This document shows, in pieces, positions 18,934 to 28,062 of a stretch of DNA of 64,000 bases. The notes beneath the pieces are model-generated. The model did not search any database. It saw only the letters and a program-made list of their open reading frames with translations, and was not told the DNA's origin. This DNA comes from an uncultured Flavobacteriaceae bacterium. GTDB lineage: Bacteria > Bacteroidota > Bacteroidia > Flavobacteriales > Flavobacteriaceae. The stretch's first letter is position 1. Every line of letters starts with the position of its first letter. The stretch is taken from NCBI GenBank assembly GCA_947494695.1, contig CANLWB010000009.1:124001-188000 (forward strand), read 5' to 3'. The position numbers and the translations under genes are program-made.

Positions 18934-19000
18934 GATTCTTAGATATTTAAATTTAAATAGGGATTCTTCGATGCCCCCTCGAAGCTCCCTTTTAAAAACA

Positions 19001-19048
19001 AAACACATACGTACAAATTCAAGTAAACTTGATTTGAGGTATGTGTTT
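19001..19048. repeat. Structured hairpin repeat, terminator-like
   Basis: Outer stem AAACACATAC / GTATGTGTTT, inner stem CAAATTCAAG / CTTGATTTG with one bulge, then T-rich sequence. The same design recurs at 27617-27668, and the core alone at 27526-27549. A pyrimidine-rich stretch 20-40 bp before the stem also resembles the one before the second copy. Confidence 0.65.
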
Positions 19049-19367
19049 TTTTATGTATTGGGCCTTGCAAAGAAATTTTTTAAACCCACAGTTCTACAAA
19101 TAACCTTCACCTTAAAACACTTACAAACAAAAGGTTTCACATTTATACGAACTTCGATTTTATCGTAACAAAATGTACCATTTAAGCAAATAAATTACGG
19201 TTTACTGTAACATCTATTACTGTTAAGACACCTATACTATAGATTTCTTGTCATAACAATCTATAATCTTGCAAGAATTTACCCGACAAAATTTAAAAAA
19301 AAATACCTAATATTGTTTATAAGTAATTGCAAACCAAAAACCCAACACCCTAAAAAACCAAATCCCA

Positions 19368-20117
19368 TTGAACACCGTTATTGAAATTGCCTTTTCATCT
19401 GTAAATATTGTACTAACTCTACTTGTTATTTTACTTATTATATACTGGTTGTTCAATATGATTTCTGGTATTGATTTCGACTTAGACATCGACGTCGATA
19501 TTGATGCAGATGTGGATGTAGACGTTGATGCGAGCCTCGATAGTGGAACTTCAACGCTAACCGATCTGGCCAATGCAGAAATTAATAAAGAAGATGTTCT
19601 AAGAACCAAAAGAAAAAACCTGGAGTGGTGGCAGATTGTACTTATTTACTTCAACTTTGTGGGATTACCATTTATGTTCACCTTTACATGTTGGATTTTT
19701 ATTTGGTGGTTATGTAATGTAATTTCAACCAGTATTACAGCTTCTTATAATAATAATTTCGGGTATACTCTACTGCTGGCAGGGATATTACCGTCTTTAA
19801 TTTTAACCAAAATTTTCACCACACCGTTTAAACGTTTTTTTAAAAACTTAAATCAGGATGGAGATTTACCAACAAACTTGAATGGCAGAAAAGGTATTAT
19901 GCTTTCAAAAATTTCTGGAGATAAAATGGGTTCAGCAGAAGTATTGGCCGATGGTAACCCCATGTCTATTTATGCAAAATCTGTAGATGGTAAACCCATT
20001 AATTACAAGCAGCCTATTTTAATAGTAAGAAAATCTGATGATACAAATTTCTATTGGGTATCTCCTTATGAAGATGGGGACGAAAACACATTGAATATTG
20101 ACGGCATCGAATTCTAA
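19368..20117 (+). CDS. NfeD/YqiJ-like membrane protein, flotillin partner
   Basis: 249 aa from a TTG start; no ATG lies before the first membrane helix. Helix at residues 13-32, then a striking ladder of alternating Asp at 36-58 (DFDLDIDVDIDAD and on), then WWQIVLIYFNFVGLPFMFTFTCWIF and GYTLLLAGILPSLIL as further helices, and a C-terminal OB-like beta domain (about 165-249). NfeD-type proteins pair with SPFH/flotillin proteins in membrane microdomains; the flotillin gene starts 26 bp downstream, the classic yqiJ-yqiK arrangement. The Asp ladder may bind cations; that is inference. Confidence 0.82.
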   Translation: MNTVIEIAFSSVNIVLTLLVILLIIYWLFNMISGIDFDLDIDVDIDADVDVDVDASLDSGTSTLTDLANAEINKEDVLRTKRKNLEWWQIVLIYFNFVGLPFMFTFTCWIFIWWLCNVISTSITASYNNNFGYTLLLAGILPSLILTKIFTTPFKRFFKNLNQDGDLPTNLNGRKGIMLSKISGDKMGSAEVLADGNPMSIYAKSVDGKPINYKQPILIVRKSDDTNFYWVSPYEDGDENTLNIDGIEF

Positions 20118-20143
20118 CATATATCGTATAAATTAAAAACCAA

Positions 20144-22219
20144 ATGTTAACTATGGAACACATCTCTCAATTTATTGGAATAGGAGTTGGACTTCTCCTC
20201 TTCTTAATCATCACTTATTTTGCAATTATTGCCTTATTCTATAAAAAAGTCCCTCAAGGAGAGGCCTTGGTAAGAACGGGCTTTAAGGGTACTAAAGTTG
20301 CTACAGACAAAGGTTTGTATGTGGTACCTGTATTTCATAAAGTAGAAATAATGGATATTTCGGTAAAGAAAATCCAAATTGAGCGCATTGGAGATAATGG
20401 CCTATTATGTAAAGACAATATGAGAGCCGATATTAAGGTTGCTTTTTTTGTGAGAGTGAACAATGAAGTAGATTTTATTAAAAAAGTAGCGCAAACCGTA
20501 GGTTGCGAAAGAGCCTCAGATATTTCAACCTTAGAAGAACTTTTCGAAGCCAAATTCTCTGAAGCCTTAAAAACAGTTGGAAAAAAGTTCAATTTTGTAG
20601 AGTTATATGAAGCGCGAAGAGAATTTCGTGATGAAATTGTTGATATTATTGGTACCGACCTTAATGGGTATACCCTTGAAGACTGTGCCATCGATTATCT
20701 GGAGCAAACACCGGTTGAGTTTTTAAAATCGGATAATATTCTTGATGCCGAAGGGATCAAAAAAATCACAGAACTCACCGCAGAACAAAACATGAAAGCA
20801 AACCTTATTAAACGTGATGAGGAAAAAGTAATTCGTAAGCAAGACGTAGAAGCTCGTGAGGCCATTTTAGAATTAGACAAGCAATTAGCCGAAAAAGAAG
20901 AACAACAAAAACGAGAGATCGCGAATATTAAGGCCCGTGAAGATGCCGAAATCTTAAAAGTAGCCGAAGAAGAGCGTTTAAAATCTGAAAGCGCCAGAAT
21001 TTCTACAGAAGAAAAAGTAAAAGTCGCTGAAGAAAATATGGCACGTCAAATTATAGTAGCTGCCAAAAACAAACAACGCACCGATGCGGTAGAAACAGAA
21101 CGTGTTGAAAAAGACAGAATGCTGGAAGCTACCGAAAGAGAACGTATTGTTACCCTGGCTCAAATTGAAAAAGAAAAAGTCGTTGAAGTTGAAAAGAAAA
21201 ACATTCAAGATGTTATTCGCGACAGAGTTATGCTGGAAAAAGGGGTGATCTCCGAGCAGGAAAACATGAAAGATATTGAAGCCTTTAAAACTGCCGATCG
21301 ACAAAAGCAGGTAAAAATTACTATAGCCGAAGCAAACGCACAAGAAGAACTCATTAAAACCATAAAAGCTGCTGAAGCCGATAAAGAAGCTGCAAAACAA
21401 AAAGCTGAAGAAATTAATATTGAAGCTGAAGCGAAGAAACAAGCTAGTGAAAAAGAAGCTCAGGCCAGAAAAACATTAGCTGAAGCTAAGGCTAAAGAAG
21501 AAGCCACCGTTGGCATGTCTGAAGCACAGGTTATGCATGCAAAAGCCGATGCCAACGAACGTCAGGGTCTTGTGGAAGCCTCTATTATTGAAGAAAAAGC
21601 TAAGGCCGAAGCTGCTGGTATTTTGGCAAAGGCCGAAGCTGTAAAAGAACAAGGTGTAGCCGAAGCCGAGGTAATCAAAGAACAGGCTTTAGCCGAAGCC
21701 ACTGGTATTGAAGAAAAAGCTAATGCTATGAAAAAATTAGATGGTGTTGGTAAGGAGCATGAAGAGTTTAAATTACGCCTGGATAAAGAATTAAAAGTCG
21801 ATTTAGCTGAAATTAGTATTCAAAAAGAAATTGCCGACGCTCAAGCCGAAGTGATTGGGGAAGCTCTAAAAGCTGCTAATATTGATATTGTTGGAGGGGA
21901 AACTATGTTCTTCGATCAAATTATTGGTCAAATTACTAAATCTAAGGGTATCGACCGTCTTGTAAATCACTCAAACAACATTACAGAGGTTAAAGATGCC
22001 ATTCTGGGAAGTGATGACGTTAAGGGGAATCTATTAGATAAAGTCAAAGATTTTGCCACTAAATATGGCATCTCTTCAGAAGACATTAAAAACCTAACGG
22101 TTGCTAATTTGTTAATGGATTTAAAGTCTAAAACAATGGATTCCAGTGAGTCCACCCTATTCGACAATCTGGCTAACCTTGCTAAAGGCTTAGGTTTATC
22201 TGATAAAAAATTAGGGTAA
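20144..22219 (+). CDS. Flotillin-family (SPFH domain) protein
   Basis: 691 aa. A single N-terminal membrane helix (IGIGVGLLLFLIITYFAIIALF) is followed by an SPFH/band-7 domain (about 35-200; VPQGEALVRTGFKGTKV at its start). A very long Ala/Glu/Lys-rich coiled coil runs from about 215 to 570 with repeats such as AEAKAKEEA and EEKAKAEAAGILAKAEA. A Gly-containing C-terminal region ends in LAKGLGLSDKKLG. Flotillins oligomerise on the inner membrane face and organise microdomains. It is co-directional with the NfeD-like gene 26 bp upstream, so they are almost surely one operon. The giant ATPase gene follows after 231 bp. Confidence 0.93.
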   Translation: MLTMEHISQFIGIGVGLLLFLIITYFAIIALFYKKVPQGEALVRTGFKGTKVATDKGLYVVPVFHKVEIMDISVKKIQIERIGDNGLLCKDNMRADIKVAFFVRVNNEVDFIKKVAQTVGCERASDISTLEELFEAKFSEALKTVGKKFNFVELYEARREFRDEIVDIIGTDLNGYTLEDCAIDYLEQTPVEFLKSDNILDAEGIKKITELTAEQNMKANLIKRDEEKVIRKQDVEAREAILELDKQLAEKEEQQKREIANIKAREDAEILKVAEEERLKSESARISTEEKVKVAEENMARQIIVAAKNKQRTDAVETERVEKDRMLEATERERIVTLAQIEKEKVVEVEKKNIQDVIRDRVMLEKGVISEQENMKDIEAFKTADRQKQVKITIAEANAQEELIKTIKAAEADKEAAKQKAEEINIEAEAKKQASEKEAQARKTLAEAKAKEEATVGMSEAQVMHAKADANERQGLVEASIIEEKAKAEAAGILAKAEAVKEQGVAEAEVIKEQALAEATGIEEKANAMKKLDGVGKEHEEFKLRLDKELKVDLAEISIQKEIADAQAEVIGEALKAANIDIVGGETMFFDQIIGQITKSKGIDRLVNHSNNITEVKDAILGSDDVKGNLLDKVKDFATKYGISSEDIKNLTVANLLMDLKSKTMDSSESTLFDNLANLAKGLGLSDKKLG

Positions 22220-22224
22220 TATAC

Positions 22225-22269
22225 TTTAATGCACTCATTTATGTCATCTGAATAAATGAGTGCATTAAA
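22225..22269 (+). terminator. Perfect 18-bp inverted repeat after the flotillin gene
   Basis: TTTAATGCACTCATTTAT (22225-22242) pairs perfectly with 22252-22269; the loop is 9 nt. Only a weak T tract follows, so it may be a terminator, an mRNA-stabilising hairpin or a protein site. Confidence 0.6.
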
Positions 22270-22450
22270 ATTATGATTTATAAGCTGCTAAATATTTAAC
22301 CATCTATTATATTTCTATAAGAAAAACGTACCGTTTTGAAGGTTTTTAGTTGATTCCGATGTTCAGAATGTATCATATTGAATGGATCGCCTTCAACTTA
22401 TCATGCGTTATTCTTAGACTTTAGAAATAGCCAATCCAATAGGATCTACT

Positions 22451-25400
22451 ATGGAACAAACCAATACAGATAATACTATAGAACTTGACGGAGGCACGTA
22501 TGAGATTATTCAATGGCGTTTGCAAAAACAAAAGAGCGAACTACTTTCAAGATTATCACAATTAAACGATGCGCGTAAAAATGTTTTTGGCAATGTTGAA
22601 ACCAAACTTATTGCCAATAACCGCATTAATACAGAAAACAACTGTATAGCCAGAGATATTATTACCATAGGAGATATTTGCTTGTTTGGTTATAATGTGC
22701 ACTTCGGACTTCGTACCGAGATCACCCTTGCCGATGTATTTAGCATTTATGTTTATGATAACGATCATTTTACGATTCAGCCCCTGGATCTTTTAGAAGA
22801 TAGCACCTTTATAAACGACTTTACCAATCTCTATAAATATTACAGAAATACGGTCTTCTCAAAATTTGCCATCGTTGGGAATTACCTTCATATGGTATTT
22901 CAGTTAAGCGAGAGTATTACAGACATAAAAACCTTTAAGTGGTTAGTTAATGACGGGAAACTGGAGTACATCGATAATCGAAGTGAACATGAGTTTAAAT
23001 TTCCTAACCAACATGACTTCAATTGGTTAGAGCCAAGCAGAGATAATCATGTCTATGGCACACACCCGCACATATCCATTTTAGACAAAGTATTTGTAGA
23101 AACCATTGGAGGCGACTTAACCATTAAAATAGAAGATAATACCAACGATGGTAAAGGTATTTACAACGAGCCTGTAGAGCACTCCGATCAAACCTTAGAT
23201 GATGGCCAATACAGGTATGCAGACTTAGGCAATTTAATTACTTTAGAAATTAAGCCATTTCAAGAAGATCCAAGATATTTTGTATACAATCACAAAATAC
23301 AGGAAGTAAAAAAAATCCCAAGCATCGCAGATGCATGTTTGGTATTACCCGATGATCAGGGTATTATTTTTGCAGACGGTTATTATTTACAATCTGGAGA
23401 TTTTAAATTATTCGAGAACGGAGTTTCTAAGGTTAAATTTAAAAAGAAAGTGAGCTCTCCAAACGGAGAAGATTTCCTCTATGTGTTTTATGAAAGTAAA
23501 AAAGGCCTGTATATACTCATGTCTTATAATGTTATAGAACAGCAAGTAAAAACGCCTATTATTTGCAATGGTTTCACCATTCTTAACGACGGGGAACTTT
23601 GTTATTTTAAAACCGAAGACGAACAAACAAAACATCACGTTATCCAAATATGGCAAACGCCATTTATTAAAGGAGATGTCATTCCTTCTGAACATACCGA
23701 CACTCTCCTATATAAAATAGGTAATAAAGATATTGTAAAGGCTATGGCAGAGTGCCAGGCTTTAATCATCTTATTAACCAAAGAAGACAGTTATGATGGT
23801 TTATACGATGATATCGCTAAACTGTCTAATGATATTTTAAACAGTTATTATTGGATAACCGAGCCGGAAACGTTTCTCATCAATGAACCACTAAAAGAGT
23901 TAAACGAAGCCGCCAACGCAGCAATTGACGAATTTGAAAAAGTCGTACAGCTTCGTAAAACAGCTACAGACGCGATCAAGGATATACAAGCTAAAGCCGA
24001 TGGTATTTTTGGAAAAATTAAGAGCAGTACGTTTAAATCCATTGAAGATTTTGTTGCCACCCTGTCTCAACTAAGAACACTTAGAGGTGAAGTTATTGGT
24101 TTAAATGATATTCGCTATGTCGACACCACCTTTATAACCACTCTCGAAGAGGAGATCATAGTACAAAACGATAAAATCTCTCAACGTTGCGTACAGTTTT
24201 TATTAAACGACAAAGCCCTTATCCCCTACCATAATCGTGTGGTAGAAAAAGAAACAGCTCTAGATCATATTAAGAAAGCTGTAGATGCAAAAAAACTAGA
24301 GGACGAAGTCAATCAAATCGCCAGTGATTTAGAGATGCTCATTGATATTGTCTCTAACTTAGAAATAGAAGACGCTTCGCACTCTACTAAAATTATTGAT
24401 AACATTTCATTAATTTTTGCTACCATCAATCAACTAAAAGCTGGATTAAAAAACAAACTAAAAACGCTAGGAGAGCAAGAAGCATCTGCCGAGTTTACAG
24501 CGCAACTTAAACTTGTAGACCAGAGTATCATTAATTACCTGGATATTGCTACCTCACCAGAAAAAACAGACGAGCTTTTAAATAAGATTTCTGTACAATT
24601 GGAAGATTTAGAAGGTAGGTTTGCAGATTTTGAGGATTTCATCTCTCAAATTATTGAAAAAAGAGAGGAAGTATACAATGCTTTCGAGGGCAGAAAAAAC
24701 AGCCTGATTGAAGCTAGAAATAAAAAGGCTATCGCCCTGGAAACTTCTGCCAATCGTATTCTAAAAGGGGTTATAAAGAAAGCTTTAACCTTCAAAACGA
24801 CTGTTGAAATTAACGGATATTTTGCATCCGACTTAATGATTAATAAACTCCGGGATATCGTTACAGACCTTAAAGATTTAGATGACGCCGGAAAAGCCGA
24901 AGCCATTGAAACCGGATTAAAAGTCGCCAAAGAGGATGCTATTAGAAAGTTAAAAGACACTCAGGATTTATATGAGGATGGTGAAAACATAATCAAACTT
25001 GGAAAACACAGATTTGCAGTTAACAAACAACCTTTAGACCTTACCATTGTTTATAAAAACGATACTTTAAAATATCACCTAACAGGTACCGATTTTTATC
25101 AAACCATCGAGGACGACACGTTAATTAAGTCTCAAAAATACTGGAATCAGGAATTAGTATCAGAAAATGAAACCATATATCGATCGGCTTATCTGGCCTA
25201 TAAATTATTTTCAAACGCGTTATTTGATACGAACCATATTAATGACACAGAATTACTTCAACTTGTAAAAAACGAAAGTAACAAAAACTACTCCGAAGGG
25301 TATATTAAAGGGGTTCATGATGAAGACGCTACTAAAATTTTAAAAGCTCTAATTAGCAAACATCACGATTTGGGTTTGTTACGTTATGAACCTATAGTTC

Positions 25401-27343
25401 GAGCTTACGGACAATTTTTTTGGAATTCATTAGATGGCACTAGTAAAGCCAATTGGAATCAAAAAATAAAAGCTTCAGGTGAAGTTTTATCTGCCTTTCC
25501 TAACAGTGAAGAATACGATGTTGTTATACATGCCTTAAGTCATGAATTGCAAGCCTCTACATGTCATGGTCTTATCTCAAAACATTCAAAAGGAGAAACA
25601 GATACACTCGAACTCAATACCGCGTCATATTTGTTCGATGAGCTACAAAGCGATAACACCTTTTGCATTAGTCAGACAGCACAGGAACTATTAGACAATT
25701 TCCTAAAAGCTCTAGAAGCCAAAGAGGCAACTACTGCATTTAAAACATCTCTTAAAACCGCTTTAAATGATGAAAGTATCACTTTAGATGCTTTACAATT
25801 AGCCATACAATGGGTAGGCTCTTTTATAAAATTGGAAGCTCCCGAATATATTGAATACGTATATGAAGTGGTTGCCCTGATACTCTTTAAAAGTGAAGCA
25901 ACCTCTAAAATTATTCAAGTAACCCCTGCTTTAGTTATTAAAAATTTAAAAGGAAGCCATACATCCATTAGAGAAGGCCTTTTTGAATTTAATTATCATC
26001 ATTTTGTGAATCAGCTACAACACTTCCATGCCGTTGAAGTCCCCTCATTTAATGCCTATCGCGAAGCAAAACATTCGGTTACCGAAACTTTAAAAAATCA
26101 ACTAAAGCTTCAGGAATTTAAACCAAGAGTGCTATCTTCTTTTGTTAGAAATAAACTTATAGATCAGGTCTATTTACCCCTGTTTGGAGATAACTTATCC
26201 AAACAATTAGGAAGTGCAGGCGATACCAAACGTACAGATCGTATGGGGATGCTGTTACTAATTTCGCCTCCTGGTTATGGTAAAACGACCCTAATGGAGT
26301 ATATGGCCAATCGTTTGGGACTTATATTTATGAAAATAAACGGCCCCGCTATTGGTCATGAAGTGACTTCCGTAGACCCGCTAACAGCAAATAACTCCGC
26401 AGCTCGTGAAGAACTTAACAAGCTAAATCTAGCTTTTGAAATGGGTAATAATGTGATGCTCTATTTAGATGATATACAACATTGTAATCCAGAGTTTTTA
26501 CAAAAATTCATATCTCTTGCCGATGGTACACGTAAAATAGAAGGTATTTATAACGGAAAGCCAAAAACTTACGATTTACGCAGCAAGAAGTTTTGTGTCA
26601 TTATGGCTGGGAACCCCTATACGGAAAGTGGTGAAAAATTTCAAATCCCTGATATGTTAGCCAACCGAGCCGACATTTATAATTTAGGTGATGTCATTGG
26701 AGATTCGGCCGATTTATTCAAACTTAGTTTAATTGAAAATGCCCTAACCTCTAACCCGATTCTGCACCAATTAAGTAGTAAGCATTTTGAGGATATCTAT
26801 CAATTAATAGAAGCTGTAGAATCTGGAAATCGCAATAACCTAACCCTTAAAGGCAACCATACAAAACAGGAAACTCAGGATTATTTGGCAGTATTAGATA
26901 AGGTGGTTACCATTCGGAATACAGTATTAATGGTTAATGAAACCTACATTAAATCTGCAGCTATGGACGACAATTACCGCACCGAGCCCTCGTTCAAACT
27001 ACAAGGGTCTTACCGTGATATGAACAAATTAGTTGCTAAGATCGTCCCTATTATGAATGCTCAGGAACTGCAAACCTTGCTATTATCGCATTACGAAAAC
27101 GAATCACAAACCCTTACTAATGCAGCCGAAGCCAATTTGTTGAAATACAAAGAACTTACTGAAACCTTAAAAGATACCGAAATTGAACGCTGGCAAACCA
27201 TTAAAGATACGTTTGTAAAAAACAACAAGCTCAAAGGTTTTGGTAACCAAAATGAAATGGCACAAGTACTCGCCCAAATGATGCAGTTTAGCGAGCATTT
27301 GGAAGGGATACAGAATGTTTTGAAGGATGGTTTGGATAGGTAA
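22451..27343 (+). CDS. Giant AAA+ ATPase ('DNA repair ATPase' type)
   Basis: 1630 aa, no signal peptide. The first 450 residues are beta-rich with motifs such as DNHVYGTHPHISILD; a long helical, coiled-coil section covers about 480-860. The AAA+ module lies near the C-terminus: Walker A PPGYGKTT (Lys1278), Walker B MLYLDDIQ (Asp1340-Asp1341), sensor 1 IMAGNPYT (Asn1388) and NRADIYNLGDV. The layout matches the large bacterial proteins annotated as DNA repair ATPases, whose biochemistry is largely unknown. It follows the flotillin gene on the same strand with a hairpin between. The neighbourhood suggests a membrane-linked remodelling system; a DNA repair role is not shown by sequence. Confidence 0.85.
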   Translation: MEQTNTDNTIELDGGTYEIIQWRLQKQKSELLSRLSQLNDARKNVFGNVETKLIANNRINTENNCIARDIITIGDICLFGYNVHFGLRTEITLADVFSIYVYDNDHFTIQPLDLLEDSTFINDFTNLYKYYRNTVFSKFAIVGNYLHMVFQLSESITDIKTFKWLVNDGKLEYIDNRSEHEFKFPNQHDFNWLEPSRDNHVYGTHPHISILDKVFVETIGGDLTIKIEDNTNDGKGIYNEPVEHSDQTLDDGQYRYADLGNLITLEIKPFQEDPRYFVYNHKIQEVKKIPSIADACLVLPDDQGIIFADGYYLQSGDFKLFENGVSKVKFKKKVSSPNGEDFLYVFYESKKGLYILMSYNVIEQQVKTPIICNGFTILNDGELCYFKTEDEQTKHHVIQIWQTPFIKGDVIPSEHTDTLLYKIGNKDIVKAMAECQALIILLTKEDSYDGLYDDIAKLSNDILNSYYWITEPETFLINEPLKELNEAANAAIDEFEKVVQLRKTATDAIKDIQAKADGIFGKIKSSTFKSIEDFVATLSQLRTLRGEVIGLNDIRYVDTTFITTLEEEIIVQNDKISQRCVQFLLNDKALIPYHNRVVEKETALDHIKKAVDAKKLEDEVNQIASDLEMLIDIVSNLEIEDASHSTKIIDNISLIFATINQLKAGLKNKLKTLGEQEASAEFTAQLKLVDQSIINYLDIATSPEKTDELLNKISVQLEDLEGRFADFEDFISQIIEKREEVYNAFEGRKNSLIEARNKKAIALETSANRILKGVIKKALTFKTTVEINGYFASDLMINKLRDIVTDLKDLDDAGKAEAIETGLKVAKEDAIRKLKDTQDLYEDGENIIKLGKHRFAVNKQPLDLTIVYKNDTLKYHLTGTDFYQTIEDDTLIKSQKYWNQELVSENETIYRSAYLAYKLFSNALFDTNHINDTELLQLVKNESNKNYSEGYIKGVHDEDATKILKALISKHHDLGLLRYEPIVRAYGQFFWNSLDGTSKANWNQKIKASGEVLSAFPNSEEYDVVIHALSHELQASTCHGLISKHSKGETDTLELNTASYLFDELQSDNTFCISQTAQELLDNFLKALEAKEATTAFKTSLKTALNDESITLDALQLAIQWVGSFIKLEAPEYIEYVYEVVALILFKSEATSKIIQVTPALVIKNLKGSHTSIREGLFEFNYHHFVNQLQHFHAVEVPSFNAYREAKHSVTETLKNQLKLQEFKPRVLSSFVRNKLIDQVYLPLFGDNLSKQLGSAGDTKRTDRMGMLLLISPPGYGKTTLMEYMANRLGLIFMKINGPAIGHEVTSVDPLTANNSAAREELNKLNLAFEMGNNVMLYLDDIQHCNPEFLQKFISLADGTRKIEGIYNGKPKTYDLRSKKFCVIMAGNPYTESGEKFQIPDMLANRADIYNLGDVIGDSADLFKLSLIENALTSNPILHQLSSKHFEDIYQLIEAVESGNRNNLTLKGNHTKQETQDYLAVLDKVVTIRNTVLMVNETYIKSAAMDDNYRTEPSFKLQGSYRDMNKLVAKIVPIMNAQELQTLLLSHYENESQTLTNAAEANLLKYKELTETLKDTEIERWQTIKDTFVKNNKLKGFGNQNEMAQVLAQMMQFSEHLEGIQNVLKDGLDR

Positions 27344-27525
27344 AAGAAAACCGTTGTATTTATTTTATGTAGATACTTGTTAGACTCGCCATAGTAGGTT
27401 TGATTGCCTATAATAACATAAAAATGCACATTTTTTGCTAAATCAGGAGACTTTCCGGGGCAGGATTATACGTTTTATAAGAATGAGTTATAAGAATGAA
27501 GCAGCCAGTACCCTAAAAGTGAATT

Positions 27526-27549
27526 AAATTCAAGCAAGCTTGATTTGAC
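27526..27549. repeat. Core copy of the structured hairpin repeat
   Basis: TCAAGC-AA-GCTTGA palindromic core with flanking AAT/TTTG, identical to the inner part of the copy at 27617-27668 but without the outer CATAC/GTATG stem. Confidence 0.6.
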
Positions 27550-27616
27550 TAACAAGTCACTAATAGTGATAATGGGATTACCTGCGGTGATCCCTCAATG
27601 CTCCGCTTTGAAAAAG

Positions 27617-27668
27617 AAAAAACCATACTTACAAATTCAAGCAAGCTTGATTTGACGTATGGTTTTTT
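27617..27668 (-). terminator. Terminator-like hairpin repeat downstream of tRNA-Arg
   Basis: Outer stem AAAAAACCATAC (27617-27628) and GTATGGTTTTTT (27657-27668); inner stem TCAAGC (27637-27642) and GCTTGA (27645-27650). Read on the minus strand it ends in a T run, 11 bp beyond the 3' end of the tRNA. It belongs to the repeat family seen at 19001-19048. Confidence 0.7.
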
Positions 27669-27678
27669 CTTTTATTCG

Positions 27679-27752
27679 TGACCGCGAAGGGATTCGAACC
27701 CCCAACCCTCAGAGCCGAAATCTGATATTCTATCCAGTTGAACTACGCAGCC
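27679..27752 (-). tRNA. tRNA-Arg (anticodon UCG)
   Basis: 74 nt, all arms fold: acceptor GGCTGCG/CGCGGTC, D stem GTTC/GAAT with loop AACTGGATA, anticodon stem TCAGA/TCTGA with loop TTTCGGC (anticodon TCG), T stem GGGGG/CCCTT with loop TTCGAAT, discriminator A. CCA is not encoded. Its first ten bases form the last codons (GCT GCG TAG) of the GIY-YIG gene directly upstream. It is the only complete copy at this locus; three 5' halves lie upstream. With 930 bp of insert between it and the original upstream sequence, its promoter is uncertain and it may rely on read-through plus RNase P. Confidence 0.95.
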
Positions 27753-27988
27753 ATTATTTTACTCTTTAAAAATTCTCTTCCTGAGCCTGTTTTGAAATAT
27801 TTTTCTCTTTTTACTGCCACTTCCCTTGTTTCGAAGGTCTCATAGTACCTTAATATCCATGGGAGATAGCCTTTTGTTGATCTAACTTTACCTGAATTAT
27901 GTTCATGCAAACGGTTTTCTAAATCTTGTGTCTGACCCTTATATAATCGATTATCAATACTACTTTCTAAAACGTAAACATAATACAT
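27743..27988 (-). CDS. Small GIY-YIG nuclease, copy 1
   Basis: 81 aa, the size of single-domain GIY-YIG proteins (UPF0213/YhbQ-like). Motifs: YYVYVLES (GIY-like), LYKGQTQDLENRLHEHNSGK (YIG-like plus the catalytic Arg) and VAVKREKYFKTGSGREFL (metal-binding Glu). All key residues are present, so a single-strand nicking or cleaving nuclease is likely. The last codons, ATG GCT GCG TAG, are the 5' end of the intact tRNA-Arg, so gene and tRNA overlap by 10 bp. Compared with copies 2 and 3 it has Arg instead of Lys in GKVRSTKG. Probable role: mobility of the tRNA-linked repeat; a repair role cannot be excluded. Confidence 0.85.
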   Translation of the reverse strand: MYYVYVLESSIDNRLYKGQTQDLENRLHEHNSGKVRSTKGYLPWILRYYETFETREVAVKREKYFKTGSGREFLKSKIMAA

Positions 27989-28004
27989 TTTTATACAATT
28001 TAAA

Positions 28005-28062
28005 CCGAAATCTGATATTCCCTGCCTGCCGGCAGGCAGGTATCCAGTTGAACTACGCAGCC
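28005..28062 (-). pseudogene. tRNA-Arg 5' half A, interrupted by a palindrome
   Basis: Minus strand: tRNA bases 1 to A21 (28062-28041), the 20-bp palindrome (28040-28021), then G22 to G37 (28020-28005). It stops right after the anticodon, between positions 37 and 38, and continues as TTTAAATTGTATAAAA into the leader of GIY-YIG copy 1. Confidence 0.9.
28021..28040. repeat. 20-bp palindrome inside tRNA half A
   Basis: CCTGCCTGCCGGCAGGCAGG, placed between A21 (end of D loop) and G22 of the tRNA copy, with no duplication of target bases visible. Confidence 0.92.

Larger units (their letters stand above)
18890..19367. other. 478-bp intergenic region with a terminator and a structured repeat
   Basis: Holds the copy 2 terminator (18907-18933) and a long hairpin repeat (19001-19048). 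From about 19070 to 19367 the sequence is AT-rich and should contain the promoter of the NfeD-flotillin genes, but I cannot place it. The 78-codon plus-strand frame here reads through the hairpin and is not credible. Confidence 0.5.
27344..27678. other. 335-bp intergenic region rich in structured repeats
   Basis: No gene is seen. It contains the core repeat AATTCAAGCAAGCTTGATTT (27526-27549 region) and the full hairpin repeat at 27617-27668, which serves as terminator of the tRNA gene on the minus strand. Confidence 0.55.
27731..28040 (-). repeat. 310-bp tandem unit 1 (adjoins intact tRNA)
   Basis: First of three head-to-tail 310-bp units (27731-28040, 28041-28350, 28351-28660) that differ at only a few bases. 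A further partial unit, TATCCAGTTGAACTACGCAG and on, ends near 28690. Each unit holds one GIY-YIG gene and pieces of tRNA-Arg. Confidence 0.95.

Noticed and set aside
20978-21442. 154-codon minus-strand frame within the flotillin gene
   Set aside because: A Phe-rich shadow of the Glu/Lys-rich coiled-coil codons on the other strand.
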